This document shows positions 24,331 to 33,387 of a stretch of 64,000 nucleotides of DNA, piece by piece. Made by a program: the position numbers and the translations under genes. A model generated the notes under the pieces. The model was not told the DNA's origin and made no database searches. It saw only the letters and a list, made by a program, of their open reading frames with translations. Every line of letters begins with the position of its first letter. The stretch's first letter is position 1. This DNA comes from an uncultured Alphaproteobacteria bacterium. GTDB taxonomy: Bacteria > Pseudomonadota > Alphaproteobacteria > RF32 > CAG-239. The stretch spans positions 19,370-83,369 of the forward strand of contig CAJTMA010000004.1 of NCBI GenBank assembly GCA_910577205.1, given 5' to 3'.

Positions 24331-25686
24331 TTATTCATCTACCGATACGGATAACCATTTACCACGCGTTTCTTTATAATATTTTTTAGGATTATAGATG
24401 TCAACGTTTAGTTTCAAGTCTTCGGCCGTTAATTTGCCCATTGCCATCAGGACATTCATTCCCGAAACATAGTAATCCCGGCGCGCCTTAACCTCTTCAA
24501 CATTGGAGTTAAGCAATTCCTGATATGCATCAAGCACATCAAGAATCGTCCGGTTGCCGAGAGCTTCTTCTTTTTGCACACCGTCGAGGGCAATTTCATT
24601 AGCCTTGACCTGATCTTTGATTGACTTAATCTTGGCGCGGTTTGCGGTCATATATTCCCAAGCGCTGGTGACATCGGCAACAGCCAGGCGTTCTGCTTCC
24701 AGAACCTGTTCCTGAGCCTGCCATTTCAGGTATTTGCTTTGGCGGATTTTGGCTCGGTCTGCCCCGGCATCATACAGTGGCACAGTCATGTTAATGCCAA
24801 CCTCGGCACTGTCAACATCGGGATTTCTGTCATACATATCCGCACGGGTTTTCGCATTAGACAGGCTGCCGTCCAAGCTCACCTGCGGCAGCAAGTTTCC
24901 GGTATTTGCGGCAACATCATATGTTCTGGAATTTAATAAATCTTTCGCATAGCGGACACCATAGTTGTTTACTTTAGCATACTCCAAAGCTTCCTGAAAT
25001 GTCTTCGGCAAAAAAGGTCCGATTTGCGGATTGCTTAATTTATCAGGCGCCATGCCGATTAATTTGGCATAGGTTGACTTTGAAGCCTCTAAATCGCCCT
25101 CTGCCGCAATACGATCCGAGCGGGCACGGGAATGACGGGCGCGCGCCTGCGACACGTCTGTCCGGGTGACTTCACCGACATTAAAACGTTCAATCGTTTC
25201 GTCCAGGCGTTTTTTTAATAACTTTTCGTTATTTTTTTGCAGATTGACAATGGCTGAATTTTGCAACACGTCCAAATAAGCAATAGAAGCGTTAAGGAAG
25301 ACAGACTGCTCAACATTATACAAATTATTTTGCTGCGCACGCACGGTACTGTCGGCCGACTTCACGCTGTTGACCGTCGTAAAACCGTTAAACAACGGCT
25401 GGCTGAGTTTTGCGGCAATAATTGTTTTGTCGTTATCTTGATTTTTCGGCGCAATATTGCTGTCAACCGAAGAATCCGTGTAGCTGCCCTGCAAAGCCAT
25501 GGTCGGGCGAAAACCTGATTTGGCAATTGCTACATTTTCATCCACCGAACGCAAATAAGCCCGCTGAGCCAGCAGGGTCGGATTGGTTTCATAGGCACTG
25601 CTCAACGCCTCAAAAATCGTCTGAGCGCCGGCTGATGTCGAAATTGCCGTCGCAATAAGAAGCGTTGACCAAAAAGTCTTTTTCAT
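24331..25686 (-). CDS. tolC: TolC-family outer-membrane efflux protein
   Basis: This is an outer-membrane channel for type I secretion and RND-type efflux. The 451 residues have a signal peptide ending near AGA (residue 22) and the two homologous halves of the OEP fold. The first half shows SAYETNPTLLAQRAYLRSVDE and the second ALEYAKVNNYGVRYAKDLLNS; coiled-coil pairs such as RLDETIERFNVGEVTRTDV are also visible. Length is close to E. coli TolC without its tail. The site CAGGGGTG precedes the ATG. It is followed after 24 bp by popZ and is divergent from glycogen phosphorylase. Confidence 0.92.
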   Translation of the reverse strand: MKKTFWSTLLIATAISTSAGAQTIFEALSSAYETNPTLLAQRAYLRSVDENVAIAKSGFRPTMALQGSYTDSSVDSNIAPKNQDNDKTIIAAKLSQPLFNGFTTVNSVKSADSTVRAQQNNLYNVEQSVFLNASIAYLDVLQNSAIVNLQKNNEKLLKKRLDETIERFNVGEVTRTDVSQARARHSRARSDRIAAEGDLEASKSTYAKLIGMAPDKLSNPQIGPFLPKTFQEALEYAKVNNYGVRYAKDLLNSRTYDVAANTGNLLPQVSLDGSLSNAKTRADMYDRNPDVDSAEVGINMTVPLYDAGADRAKIRQSKYLKWQAQEQVLEAERLAVADVTSAWEYMTANRAKIKSIKDQVKANEIALDGVQKEEALGNRTILDVLDAYQELLNSNVEEVKARRDYYVSGMNVLMAMGKLTAEDLKLNVDIYNPKKYYKETRGKWLSVSVDE

Positions 25687-25878
25687 TTTTCACCCCTGTA
25701 AGATATTCTCGTGAAAACCATTAGTTAATTGGAAGTTATTGTGCAACTTTATTTCTTAAAAAAGTCATAACCTCTATATTTATTTCAAAAATTACATATA
25801 TATTAACCATATTTCAAACAATTTATCATATGAGTTGGGATAAATTAGTATGTCATGTTTAACAGAGGGGATAAAAAC

Positions 25879-28350
25879 TTGAGCAAAAAAGATTCCGCCA
25901 TTATTAATGAAATCGATAAAGCCCGCTTAAAGCTGTCAATCGAACACTATATTAAATATTTCATCGGCAAACGCACTCGTGAAATTAATAAAGACGAAGC
26001 TTTGGAGGCTGTCGCCCTCGCCGTTCGCGAATTTGCGATGGACAAGATGTATGAAACCATTGCGCGCTATAATAAAGTTAACACCAAACGGGTTTATTAT
26101 CTGTCTATTGAATACCTCATTGGCCGCTCATTGGAAAACAACCTGCACAATCTGGGTTTGTTTAACATTCTTAAAAACATTAAAATTGACGGTCTGCCGG
26201 AAGATATTTCCCTGACAGAAATTTTTGATGCAGAATATGACCCGGCGCTGGGTAATGGCGGCTTGGGACGTTTGGCTGCCTGCTATCTGGACTCAATGGC
26301 TTCTCTCGGCATTCCCGGTTTCGGATATGGCATCAACTACCAGTTCGGCTTATTCAAACAAAAATTTGAAAACGGTTATCAGGTTGAACAAGCAGATACC
26401 TGGCTGGGTGAAGACTCTCCTTGGCAGTTTGTCAGACTTGACCGCAAAGTTGCCATTCCAATGTATGGCGAAGTGGAAACCTTAAAAAATGCCAGCGGAC
26501 AAGACAGTTACATTTGGATGAACACCAAAACGATGTATGGTGTCCCGTTTGATTTTCCGATTGTCGGCTATGACGGCAAATCAGTCAATTATCTGCGCTT
26601 ATTCTCCGCTAAAACCGATGATGAACTTGATATTAATATCTTTAACGAAGGCGGTTATATTGAAGCCGTTCGCGATAAGATTGAAACAGAAACAGTTTCC
26701 AAGGTTTTATATCCGTCTGACGCTGTGGAATCCGGAAAAGAACTGCGCCTCAAACAACAGTACTTCTTTGTTTCCTGCGCTATTCAGGATATTATCCGCC
26801 GCTTTATGGAAAAGAGCAACGATTTCAGCGAGATGCCGGAACAAGTTTGCATTCAGCTGAATGATACCCACCCCTCGCTGGCCATCCCTGAAATGATGCG
26901 CCTGCTGATGGATGTTCACGGGCAGGAATGGGATCAGGCTTGGGATATCACAACTAAGATTTTTGCTTATACCAACCACACCTTATTGCCCGAAGCCTTA
27001 GAAACATGGCCGTCCAGAATTTTGGGCAAACTGCTGCCGCGGCATTTGCAGATTATTTATGAAATCAACCGCCGCTTTATTAATTTTGCCAAAGGCAAAT
27101 TCGGTGATGACGCGGCTAAGCTGTCGAAAGTATCTATCGTTTCAGGCGAAGGCGACAATCAAATTATCCGTATGGCAAACCTGTCTATTGTCGGCTCTTT
27201 CTCAGTCAACGGCGTTGCCAAGCTGCACTCCGAACTGCTGAAGAAATCTTTAGTTCCCGAATTTTATGAGCTGTGGCCGGAAAAATTCCTCAACGTCACT
27301 AACGGAATTACGCCGCGCCGCTGGCTGCTTCATGCCAACACAGCATTGTCTGATTTGATTACATCCAAAATCGGCGAAGATTGGATTACCAATCTGGATT
27401 TGCTTGAAGGCGTTGAGAAATTTGCCGATGATAAAACTTTTGTGAAGAAATTCATTGACGTCAAATACAGTAATAAAGTCCGGTTGGCTCAAAAAATCTT
27501 TGAAACCAACGGCGTTATTGTTGATCCGAACAGTATGTTTATCGTTCATGCGAAACGTATCCACGAATACAAACGTCAGCTGATGACTATTCTCCATGTT
27601 ATCGGCGAATATCTGGCAATCATTAAAGACGGCGTTAAACCTGCCGCACCGCGCACTTATATTTTTGCGGGAAAAGCAGCTCCGTCATATAACTTTGCCA
27701 AATTGATTATTAAATTAATCAACAATGTTGCCAGTGTTGTTAATGCAGATCCGCGCACAAACGGATTGCTGAAAGTTGTCTTTATGCCGGACTATAAAGT
27801 TTCTTTGGCTGAAATGCTTATTCCGGCTGCCAATGTCAGCGTTCAGTCTTCTACGGCGGGATTTGAGGCATCCGGTACAGGCAATATGAAATTCGCCTTA
27901 AACGGCGCGTTAACTGTAGGCACTTATGACGGTGCAAACATCGAAATCCGCGAAGCTGTCGGAGCAGATAACTTCTATCTGTTTGGCTTGCGCGAAGAAC
28001 AGATTAATGAAATGCGCCGCTCCAACAGCTATAACCCGCGCAAATATTATGAAGATTCTGACTATATCAAGCGAATCCTCAACGCGGTCAACTCAAATAT
28101 GTTCTGCGAAAAAGATTATGTTTTGTTATTCAAAGTTATTTTCGAAGAACTGCTTAATCGCGATTACTTCTTTGTTCTGGCTGACTTGGAAGCCTTTACA
28201 AAAGCTATTCATGACGCAGAAAAAGACTATCTGGATAAAGATAAGTGGGCGAAAAAAGCAATTGTTAATGTTGCTAAAATCGGCTACTTCTCCAGCGATC
28301 GTGCCGTTTTGGAATATGCCGACCGTATCTGGAATGTCAAACCGGTCTAA
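25879..28350 (+). CDS. glgP: glycogen/alpha-glucan phosphorylase
   Basis: It cleaves alpha-1,4-glucan with phosphate to glucose-1-phosphate using pyridoxal phosphate. The sequence shows the conserved N-terminal YYLSIEYLIGRSL, the DPALGNGGLGRLAAC block (about 120), KRIHEYKRQLM, and the PLP site EASGTGNMKFALNGAL with its lysine (about 660). An ATG at 25855 is in frame but has no ribosome site. The TTG at 25879 has AGAGGGG eight bases upstream and seems the better start, giving 823 residues. It is transcribed alone and closed by a terminator at 28369. No other glycogen genes are in the window. Confidence 0.95.
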   Translation: MSKKDSAIINEIDKARLKLSIEHYIKYFIGKRTREINKDEALEAVALAVREFAMDKMYETIARYNKVNTKRVYYLSIEYLIGRSLENNLHNLGLFNILKNIKIDGLPEDISLTEIFDAEYDPALGNGGLGRLAACYLDSMASLGIPGFGYGINYQFGLFKQKFENGYQVEQADTWLGEDSPWQFVRLDRKVAIPMYGEVETLKNASGQDSYIWMNTKTMYGVPFDFPIVGYDGKSVNYLRLFSAKTDDELDINIFNEGGYIEAVRDKIETETVSKVLYPSDAVESGKELRLKQQYFFVSCAIQDIIRRFMEKSNDFSEMPEQVCIQLNDTHPSLAIPEMMRLLMDVHGQEWDQAWDITTKIFAYTNHTLLPEALETWPSRILGKLLPRHLQIIYEINRRFINFAKGKFGDDAAKLSKVSIVSGEGDNQIIRMANLSIVGSFSVNGVAKLHSELLKKSLVPEFYELWPEKFLNVTNGITPRRWLLHANTALSDLITSKIGEDWITNLDLLEGVEKFADDKTFVKKFIDVKYSNKVRLAQKIFETNGVIVDPNSMFIVHAKRIHEYKRQLMTILHVIGEYLAIIKDGVKPAAPRTYIFAGKAAPSYNFAKLIIKLINNVASVVNADPRTNGLLKVVFMPDYKVSLAEMLIPAANVSVQSSTAGFEASGTGNMKFALNGALTVGTYDGANIEIREAVGADNFYLFGLREEQINEMRRSNSYNPRKYYEDSDYIKRILNAVNSNMFCEKDYVLLFKVIFEELLNRDYFFVLADLEAFTKAIHDAEKDYLDKDKWAKKAIVNVAKIGYFSSDRAVLEYADRIWNVKPV

Positions 28351-28368
28351 GATATAAAGACAAAAAAC

Positions 28369-28420
28369 AAGCCATTTGAACCACGCTGAAGTTTTGCACC
28401 GTTCAAATGGCTTTTTTTTA
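28369..28420 (+). terminator. terminator after glgP
   Basis: A 13-bp perfect stem (28369-28381 with 28401-28413), a 19-nt loop and a long T run. It could also serve the convergent gene ending at 28436. Confidence 0.8.
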
Positions 28421-28435
28421 TTATCCGCCTCTGTA

Positions 28436-29251
28436 TTAAAAAGCAACGACCGGGCGGACGTAACGCTTGTTTACGGTCTTATGATGCCAAAGCCTCTTGC
28501 CTTGGTTCATGTAGAATATCCACACATTATCACTATTATATTCAGTTGAAGACCAATAATTGGTTTCTTGCAGCGCCTTGGCATTATAACTCTTCAAAAG
28601 TGTTAATGTGGCATCGATTTTTGTTTTGTGTAAATAGACATTCTGCAAATCTCTTATACTGGGCAAAAACCACTTACTCTTTAAGCAAAAGTCTTTTGCG
28701 CAGCCTGCCGCCTGATAGTTGTTTGTGGCACTAGCCGCGTAAATTGTGCCATTACAGGTGCTAGCCAAAATCATATAGGTATTCATACGACCATCTGCAC
28801 CGCAGGAAATGGATGTTAAGTTTGTCCCTGTAGAGATTTGTGAATCACTGCAATTTTGCAATCCCGGCGTATCACATACACCACTTGACCAATACATATA
28901 CCCGCTTCCCGCTGTTCCGTCTTCTCTCACATCCGTCAGCGCCAGAGCCAAACGGTTGGTGACATCAAAGACAACGCCTATCGGGGTTTTACCGGATATA
29001 ATATTGTTGCTGACTGTGCCATCACCGTAAAGGATAGAACCGACTTCTATTTTTTCGACGACTTCTTCTTTCTGCTTACAGGCAGCTTTAGATAAATCCC
29101 AGGGGCATTTGAGGGCTGCACCGGAACATTTTGAGGCATCCATAGTAAATCCCAATTCCGCACAACTCGGCGGCTGCACACAAGCGGCTTGAGCCATTGA
29201 AGAATAAGACACCGCACAACAAAAGACAGAAACGAACAGGGACATTTTCAT
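28436..29251 (-). CDS. secreted DUF1566/FISUMP-like protein, 271 aa
   Basis: A signal peptide ends at AQA (about residue 22). A Cys-rich segment follows (CVQPPSCAELGF, then KCSGAALKCPW). The C-terminal 190 residues form a DUF1566-like domain: entry ISGKTPIGVVFDVTNRLALAL, middle ATNNYQAAGCAKDFCLKSKW, FLPSIRDLQNVY, and the closing ETNYWSSTEY...VNKRYVRPVVAF. It is paralogous to the C-terminal domain of the 493-aa protein at 17095 and shares its promoter and leader. Such domains are abundant in secreted and surface proteins of several gut bacteria. The function is unknown. Confidence 0.82.
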   Translation of the reverse strand: MKMSLFVSVFCCAVSYSSMAQAACVQPPSCAELGFTMDASKCSGAALKCPWDLSKAACKQKEEVVEKIEVGSILYGDGTVSNNIISGKTPIGVVFDVTNRLALALTDVREDGTAGSGYMYWSSGVCDTPGLQNCSDSQISTGTNLTSISCGADGRMNTYMILASTCNGTIYAASATNNYQAAGCAKDFCLKSKWFLPSIRDLQNVYLHKTKIDATLTLLKSYNAKALQETNYWSSTEYNSDNVWIFYMNQGKRLWHHKTVNKRYVRPVVAF

Positions 29252-29291
29252 GGTACACCTCGTAGATATTACTAAATCAAAACCTGAATTC

Positions 29292-29320
29292 AGAATATCA
29301 CACCGTCGGGTATTTGTAAA
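29292..29320 (-). promoter_or_regulatory. promoter of the 271-aa secreted protein
   Basis: On the minus strand: TTTACA (29320-29315), 17-bp spacer, TATTCT (29297-29292). The same -10, spacer and leader sequence occur upstream of the paralogous gene at 17095. Confidence 0.5.
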
Positions 29321-29460
29321 GGTATTATGAGCGTGGGGTTTATTTTTGGCTAATGGAGATAGATAGTTTAGGTAATGTTTTTATTTTGGAATATCCGGGG
29401 TACAGCTCATCTCTCACCGACGGCTTAAGATGGACTGCGGGAGCGGTGCTGCTATATCAG

Positions 29461-30264
29461 TTATTTCTTAACAAAAGTCAGGAGAATATATTTAGCAAGT
29501 GCTGACGGCTGGTTAATGACAATCCGAAATGCCATACGGCCATCAGGTTCAAGCGAAGCTATCGGCGCTTTATCATTAACCGATTGCAACAGGTTCGTAT
29601 CCTTATCCATTACTTCCACATGAATTAACGGCACATCTACTGCATAAGGATTAGTATTAACAATATATCCTTTTACTTCCATTTTGCGGACATAGTCTTC
29701 GGTATATTCGTTGCGGATAATATTCTGAAACTCCAGCCCTTCTCCGACAATCCGCGACTCAACGCCCAAAGCGCTATAGATTTTTTCAGCTGCCGGAAAA
29801 GCGCGAACCAATTCGAATCGCACAGCAAAAAGAACCAATGACACGGCAAAGGCCAAAAATAACAAATAGTATTTTAATGTTCCGGGATGATCGAGCCCCA
29901 GCAAGTGTTTAGACTTCCCCCACATCCGGCGAGCCGGGGCTTGCGTCTGTTCCTGTTTAAACAACTCTTCTGTCTGGGTAGAAAGGCGGGCAAAAATATC
30001 AGTCATTGCCGCGGTTTCAGGAGCAGGCGTTTCTGTCGCCTGTTCTGTTTCCTGAGTTTCCGCTTCTGCCGGTTCAGGCAATGCAGTGTTTTCCTGCTCA
30101 GCGTCAGCCTGAGGTTTGGCTTGCGGCGCGGGGCTTATTAATTCATCCTTAGTGCAGCGCCAGACTTCTCCACATTTGGCACAACGCATTTTCATCCCTT
30201 TTTCAGGAATCAAATTCGGCTCAATCTCATAGCCTACATGGCATTTAGGACAATATAAAAGCAT
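29461..30264 (-). CDS. zinc-ribbon (MJ0042-type) and DUF3426-like membrane protein
   Basis: From the ATG at 30264 the protein opens with the MJ0042 finger, CPKCHVGYEI then MRCAKCGEVW, with two CxxC pairs for zinc. A Pro/Glu/Ala-rich linker leads to one transmembrane helix at about 138-155 (YYLLFLAFAVSLVLFAVRF). The extracytoplasmic C-terminal domain has VKGYIVNTNPYAVDVPLIHV, as in DUF3426 proteins. The chosen start has AGAGG eight bases upstream; an earlier in-frame start lacks one. It is divergent from ftsE, an arrangement common in alphaproteobacteria. Its biochemical role is not established. Confidence 0.85.
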   Translation of the reverse strand: MLLYCPKCHVGYEIEPNLIPEKGMKMRCAKCGEVWRCTKDELISPAPQAKPQADAEQENTALPEPAEAETQETEQATETPAPETAAMTDIFARLSTQTEELFKQEQTQAPARRMWGKSKHLLGLDHPGTLKYYLLFLAFAVSLVLFAVRFELVRAFPAAEKIYSALGVESRIVGEGLEFQNIIRNEYTEDYVRKMEVKGYIVNTNPYAVDVPLIHVEVMDKDTNLLQSVNDKAPIASLEPDGRMAFRIVINQPSALAKYILLTFVKK

Positions 30265-30381
30265 TCTTAAACCTCTGAAAATCACTATAGGCATAAAAAC
30301 TATATAATCAAAGTAAAAAAAACGTTTTATTAAATATAATATTGCTGTATCTTAGGTGCAAAATCTGATGAGGAGTGCAAA

Positions 30382-31107
30382 TTGTTGAAGACCACTAGTT
30401 ATCCTGATGCTGTTATTGAAATGCAAAATGTCGGTATTCGCTACGGGCAAGGCGCAGAAGTGTTGAGCGATATTAAATTGTCCCTCAAGCGCGGATCGTT
30501 TCATTTTCTGACCGGAAAAAGCGGCGCAGGAAAAACATCTTTATTAAGCATGATGTATTTGGCGCAAAAACCCAGCCGCGGCATTGTCAGTGTCTTTGGC
30601 AAAAACGTCAATTTCACAAACCGGGATTCCTTAGCCATGCTGCGGCGGAAAATCGGCGTGGTTTTTCAAGACTTTCGTCTGCTTGAACATTTGTCTGCTT
30701 TTGATAACGTGGCTTTGCCGCTCCGGGTCTGCGGAATGGAAGAAAAAGAAGTAAAAAAACGCGTAACCGAACTTTTGCAATGGGTCGAACTTGACAAGCA
30801 TATCAAAAAACCGACCTCTACCTTATCCGGCGGCGAGAAGCAGCGCGTTGCCATTGCGCGAGCCGTTATCAACCGCCCCGAATTATTGCTGGCTGACGAA
30901 CCAACCGGTAACGTCGATAACGATATTGCCAATAAGCTGATGAAACTGTTTGTGGAGCTAAACAAACTTGGGACAACGGTCGTTATTGCCACCCACAGCG
31001 AAAAACTGATTACGGATTTTGCTTTTCCGTGCCTGCACCTCCAAAATAAAAGTCTGCGCATCTACAACCCATGCGATATTATTCCCGCAGGAGGCCGCCA
31101 TGCCTAA
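30382..31107 (+). CDS. ftsE: cell division ATP-binding protein FtsE
   Basis: FtsE is the ATPase that, with the membrane partner FtsX, controls cell-wall hydrolases at the septum. The 241 residues have Walker A GKSGAGKTS (about 50), Q-loop VVFQDFRLL, the ABC signature LSGGEKQR (about 150) and Walker B ELLLADEPTG. It starts with TTG (30382 or 30385), six to nine bases after AGGAG. The last 8 bp overlap ftsX, which indicates coupled expression. Confidence 0.93.
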   Translation: MLKTTSYPDAVIEMQNVGIRYGQGAEVLSDIKLSLKRGSFHFLTGKSGAGKTSLLSMMYLAQKPSRGIVSVFGKNVNFTNRDSLAMLRRKIGVVFQDFRLLEHLSAFDNVALPLRVCGMEEKEVKKRVTELLQWVELDKHIKKPTSTLSGGEKQRVAIARAVINRPELLLADEPTGNVDNDIANKLMKLFVELNKLGTTVVIATHSEKLITDFAFPCLHLQNKSLRIYNPCDIIPAGGRHA

Positions 31108-32017
31108 TCAAAACGCTATGATTGCCCGAAAAAAAGAGCTTCCCTTGCAAGATGACAGCTCTAATTTGTTTTTGCAGGTGATGATTTGTATTGCCGTTTT
31201 TCTGTTCGGCGTTACGCTGGCCGGCGTGCTTTCCATTAACTCAATGCTGGCAACTTGGAACGAGAGTATTCTCGGTTCGCTGACAGTTCAGGTTATGCCG
31301 ATTAACGATATTAACGCAGAACAAGCCAAAGCCCAAACTTTGGCGCAGCAGGAAAAAGCCGTTGAGCTGCTGCAAAGCAAGCCGGAAGTTGACAAAGTAA
31401 CGCCGCTGAATAACGAGCAGCTGCAAAAACTTATACAACCGTGGCTGGGCGACGGCGTTGAGATTAACGAACTGCCTATCCCCCGTTTGATTGATGTCAG
31501 GTTAAAACCCGGAGCAGAAGTTGACTTCATCCGCTGGGCCGAAGAACTGGCCGAAGCAGCACCGCAAGCTTCTTTGGATAATCATAAACTGTGGCTGAAT
31601 AAGCTGATTAAATTTGCAGACGGGCTGAAAGTCTTAGCTTTGGCTGTTTTGGCACTGGTTATTGTTATTACCTCCGGGGCTATTTTTTATTGCACGCAGA
31701 CCAGTCTTGGTTTGCACAAGCATATCATCGAAATTTTGCACCTGATGGGCGCGAAAGATACCTATGTGGCGCAGCAATATGCTAAGCGTACGGCGTGGCT
31801 CGGCTTTCTGGGCGGCATTTACGGTTTGTTCCTGGCAATCCCGACTATTTTTGTGATAGCCAACTTGGCCCGGCAGATTGAAGGCGGTATCATCAGCGAA
31901 GCCAGGCTGACTCTTTCCGATTGGTCTGCGATATTAAGTCTGCCCCTGTTTTCAATGCTGATTGCCATGATGACGGCATATTATACGGTTAAGAAAACTT
32001 TAGAGAAATTTATGTAG
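31100..32017 (+). CDS. ftsX: cell division permease-like protein FtsX
   Basis: Inner-membrane partner of FtsE; its large periplasmic loop activates murein hydrolases. The start at 31100 has AGGAGG in front and overlaps ftsE. Of 305 residues, a first transmembrane helix (about 30-55) is followed by a periplasmic domain (about 55-165). The last three helices (about 180-200, 228-258 and 272-295) match the FtsX C-terminal fold. Short cytoplasmic N-terminal charged sequence (ARKKELPLQDD). It is followed after 9 bp by the YdcF-type gene. Confidence 0.9.
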   Translation: MPNQNAMIARKKELPLQDDSSNLFLQVMICIAVFLFGVTLAGVLSINSMLATWNESILGSLTVQVMPINDINAEQAKAQTLAQQEKAVELLQSKPEVDKVTPLNNEQLQKLIQPWLGDGVEINELPIPRLIDVRLKPGAEVDFIRWAEELAEAAPQASLDNHKLWLNKLIKFADGLKVLALAVLALVIVITSGAIFYCTQTSLGLHKHIIEILHLMGAKDTYVAQQYAKRTAWLGFLGGIYGLFLAIPTIFVIANLARQIEGGIISEARLTLSDWSAILSLPLFSMLIAMMTAYYTVKKTLEKFM

Positions 32018-32026
32018 ACTGCAGAC

Positions 32027-32608
32027 ATGACAAAACAAAGACTGTTTATTTTTGCATTAATTTTTACCGGCATTGCTTGGCTGGCGGGGTTTGTCCTGTT
32101 TCACCACAGGATAAATCATTTTGCGCCGGATGACGGGCAACCGGCCGACGCTATCGTTGTTTTGACCGGCGGCAAAAATCGAATCGCCGAAGCGGTGAAA
32201 CTGCTTAATAACGGCTTGGGCGAAAAGCTGTTTATATCCGGCGTTTCTAAAGGAATTTCACTTAACGATTTAAGCCAGAGGACAGATATCACTATACGCA
32301 CACAGCGAGAAATCACCCTAGATGACCGCTCGACCAATACGATTGAAAATGCTATTGAAGCCGCGGAGTGGATTGAAAAAAATAATATTTCCTCCATCCG
32401 GCTGGTAACATCAAATTACCATCTGCTGCGCAGTGAACAGGAATTCAGAGCCAGAGCCCCCGGGCTTAAGATTATTTTACATCCGGTTTATTCTGAAAAT
32501 GTTTCGACCCGCTGGTGGCGAAACTTAGGCAGTTTTACTTTGGTTGCATCTGAATATAATAAATTTTTGATTGTCTGGCTGCGCAGTCGGACAGAACTTC
32601 TTTTTTAA
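32027..32608 (+). CDS. YdcF-family (DUF218) membrane-anchored protein
   Basis: One N-terminal transmembrane helix (about 5-25) precedes a DUF218 domain. The domain shows ADAIVVLTGG (about 45), the central DDRSTNTIENA, and VTSNYHLLRSE (about 125-135), the usual conserved blocks. DUF218 proteins include SanA and ElyC, linked to envelope polysaccharide and lipid-carrier metabolism; the specific role here is unknown. It belongs to the ftsE-ftsX-ydcF-plsC cluster of alphaproteobacteria. Confidence 0.87.
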   Translation: MTKQRLFIFALIFTGIAWLAGFVLFHHRINHFAPDDGQPADAIVVLTGGKNRIAEAVKLLNNGLGEKLFISGVSKGISLNDLSQRTDITIRTQREITLDDRSTNTIENAIEAAEWIEKNNISSIRLVTSNYHLLRSEQEFRARAPGLKIILHPVYSENVSTRWWRNLGSFTLVASEYNKFLIVWLRSRTELLF

Positions 32609-32626
32609 GCTGAAACGAGGATTGGT

Positions 32627-33382
32627 ATGTTATATTTACGCTCATTCATCTTTAATATTGTCTGTTACAGCACCTTGGCTGTGGGCTGCCTGACAACATC
32701 CATTGTCGGCTTAGTCAACCGTAAAGCCACAGTGCCAATGTGGAATAAATGTTTTATGCCTTTTATCTTGTGGAATCTTAAACTGATTGCCGGAATGGAA
32801 ATAGAAATCCGCGGCAAAGAATATATGAAACAGGAAGGCGTTCTCTATGCCAGCAAGCATGAATCGGCGTTGGAAACCTATTGCCTGTCTTCCTATATTA
32901 CCAAGCTGGTTTTTGTTCTGAAAAAAGAGCTGACATATATCCCGCTGTTCGGCTGGGCACAATATTTTTACGGCATGATTCCGGTGAATCGTTCCGCCGG
33001 CGGAGCTGCTATGAAAAATATGCTTAAGGCTGCCAAAAACCGTTTGGATGACAAACGGCCGATTATTATTTTTCCGGAAGGGACGCGCGTTAAACCCGGT
33101 ACAATTAACGGTTATAAGCCCGGCTTGTTGTTTATTGCGCAAAATTTGAATGTGCCGGTTATTCCGGTGGCACTTAACACGGGGTTATTCTGGCAAAAGA
33201 ATTCTTTTCTGCGCCACCCGGGTAAGGTTATTATTGAATTCATGGAACCGATGCCAACTGATTTGGATAAGAAAGATTTTATGGCAGAACTGCAAAAAAG
33301 AATTGAAAACAAATGCGCCGAACTTAACGCGGAAACAATCAAAAATTATCCGCAGGCGGCTAAACTGCTGGTAAAGGAATAA
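32627..33382 (+). CDS. plsC: 1-acyl-sn-glycerol-3-phosphate acyltransferase
   Basis: It acylates lysophosphatidic acid to phosphatidic acid at the inner membrane. The 251 residues have an N-terminal hydrophobic segment and the acyltransferase block I as KHESALET, that is, His-x4-Glu rather than the common His-x4-Asp; the same variant is found in alphaproteobacterial relatives. Block III FPEGTR (about 145) and a block IV-like VPVIPVALNTG are intact. The ribosome site ACGAGG precedes the ATG. It ends 5 bp before the DUF2125 gene, so the two are in one operon. Confidence 0.9.
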   Translation: MLYLRSFIFNIVCYSTLAVGCLTTSIVGLVNRKATVPMWNKCFMPFILWNLKLIAGMEIEIRGKEYMKQEGVLYASKHESALETYCLSSYITKLVFVLKKELTYIPLFGWAQYFYGMIPVNRSAGGAAMKNMLKAAKNRLDDKRPIIIFPEGTRVKPGTINGYKPGLLFIAQNLNVPVIPVALNTGLFWQKNSFLRHPGKVIIEFMEPMPTDLDKKDFMAELQKRIENKCAELNAETIKNYPQAAKLLVKE

Positions 33383-33387
33383 TCATC

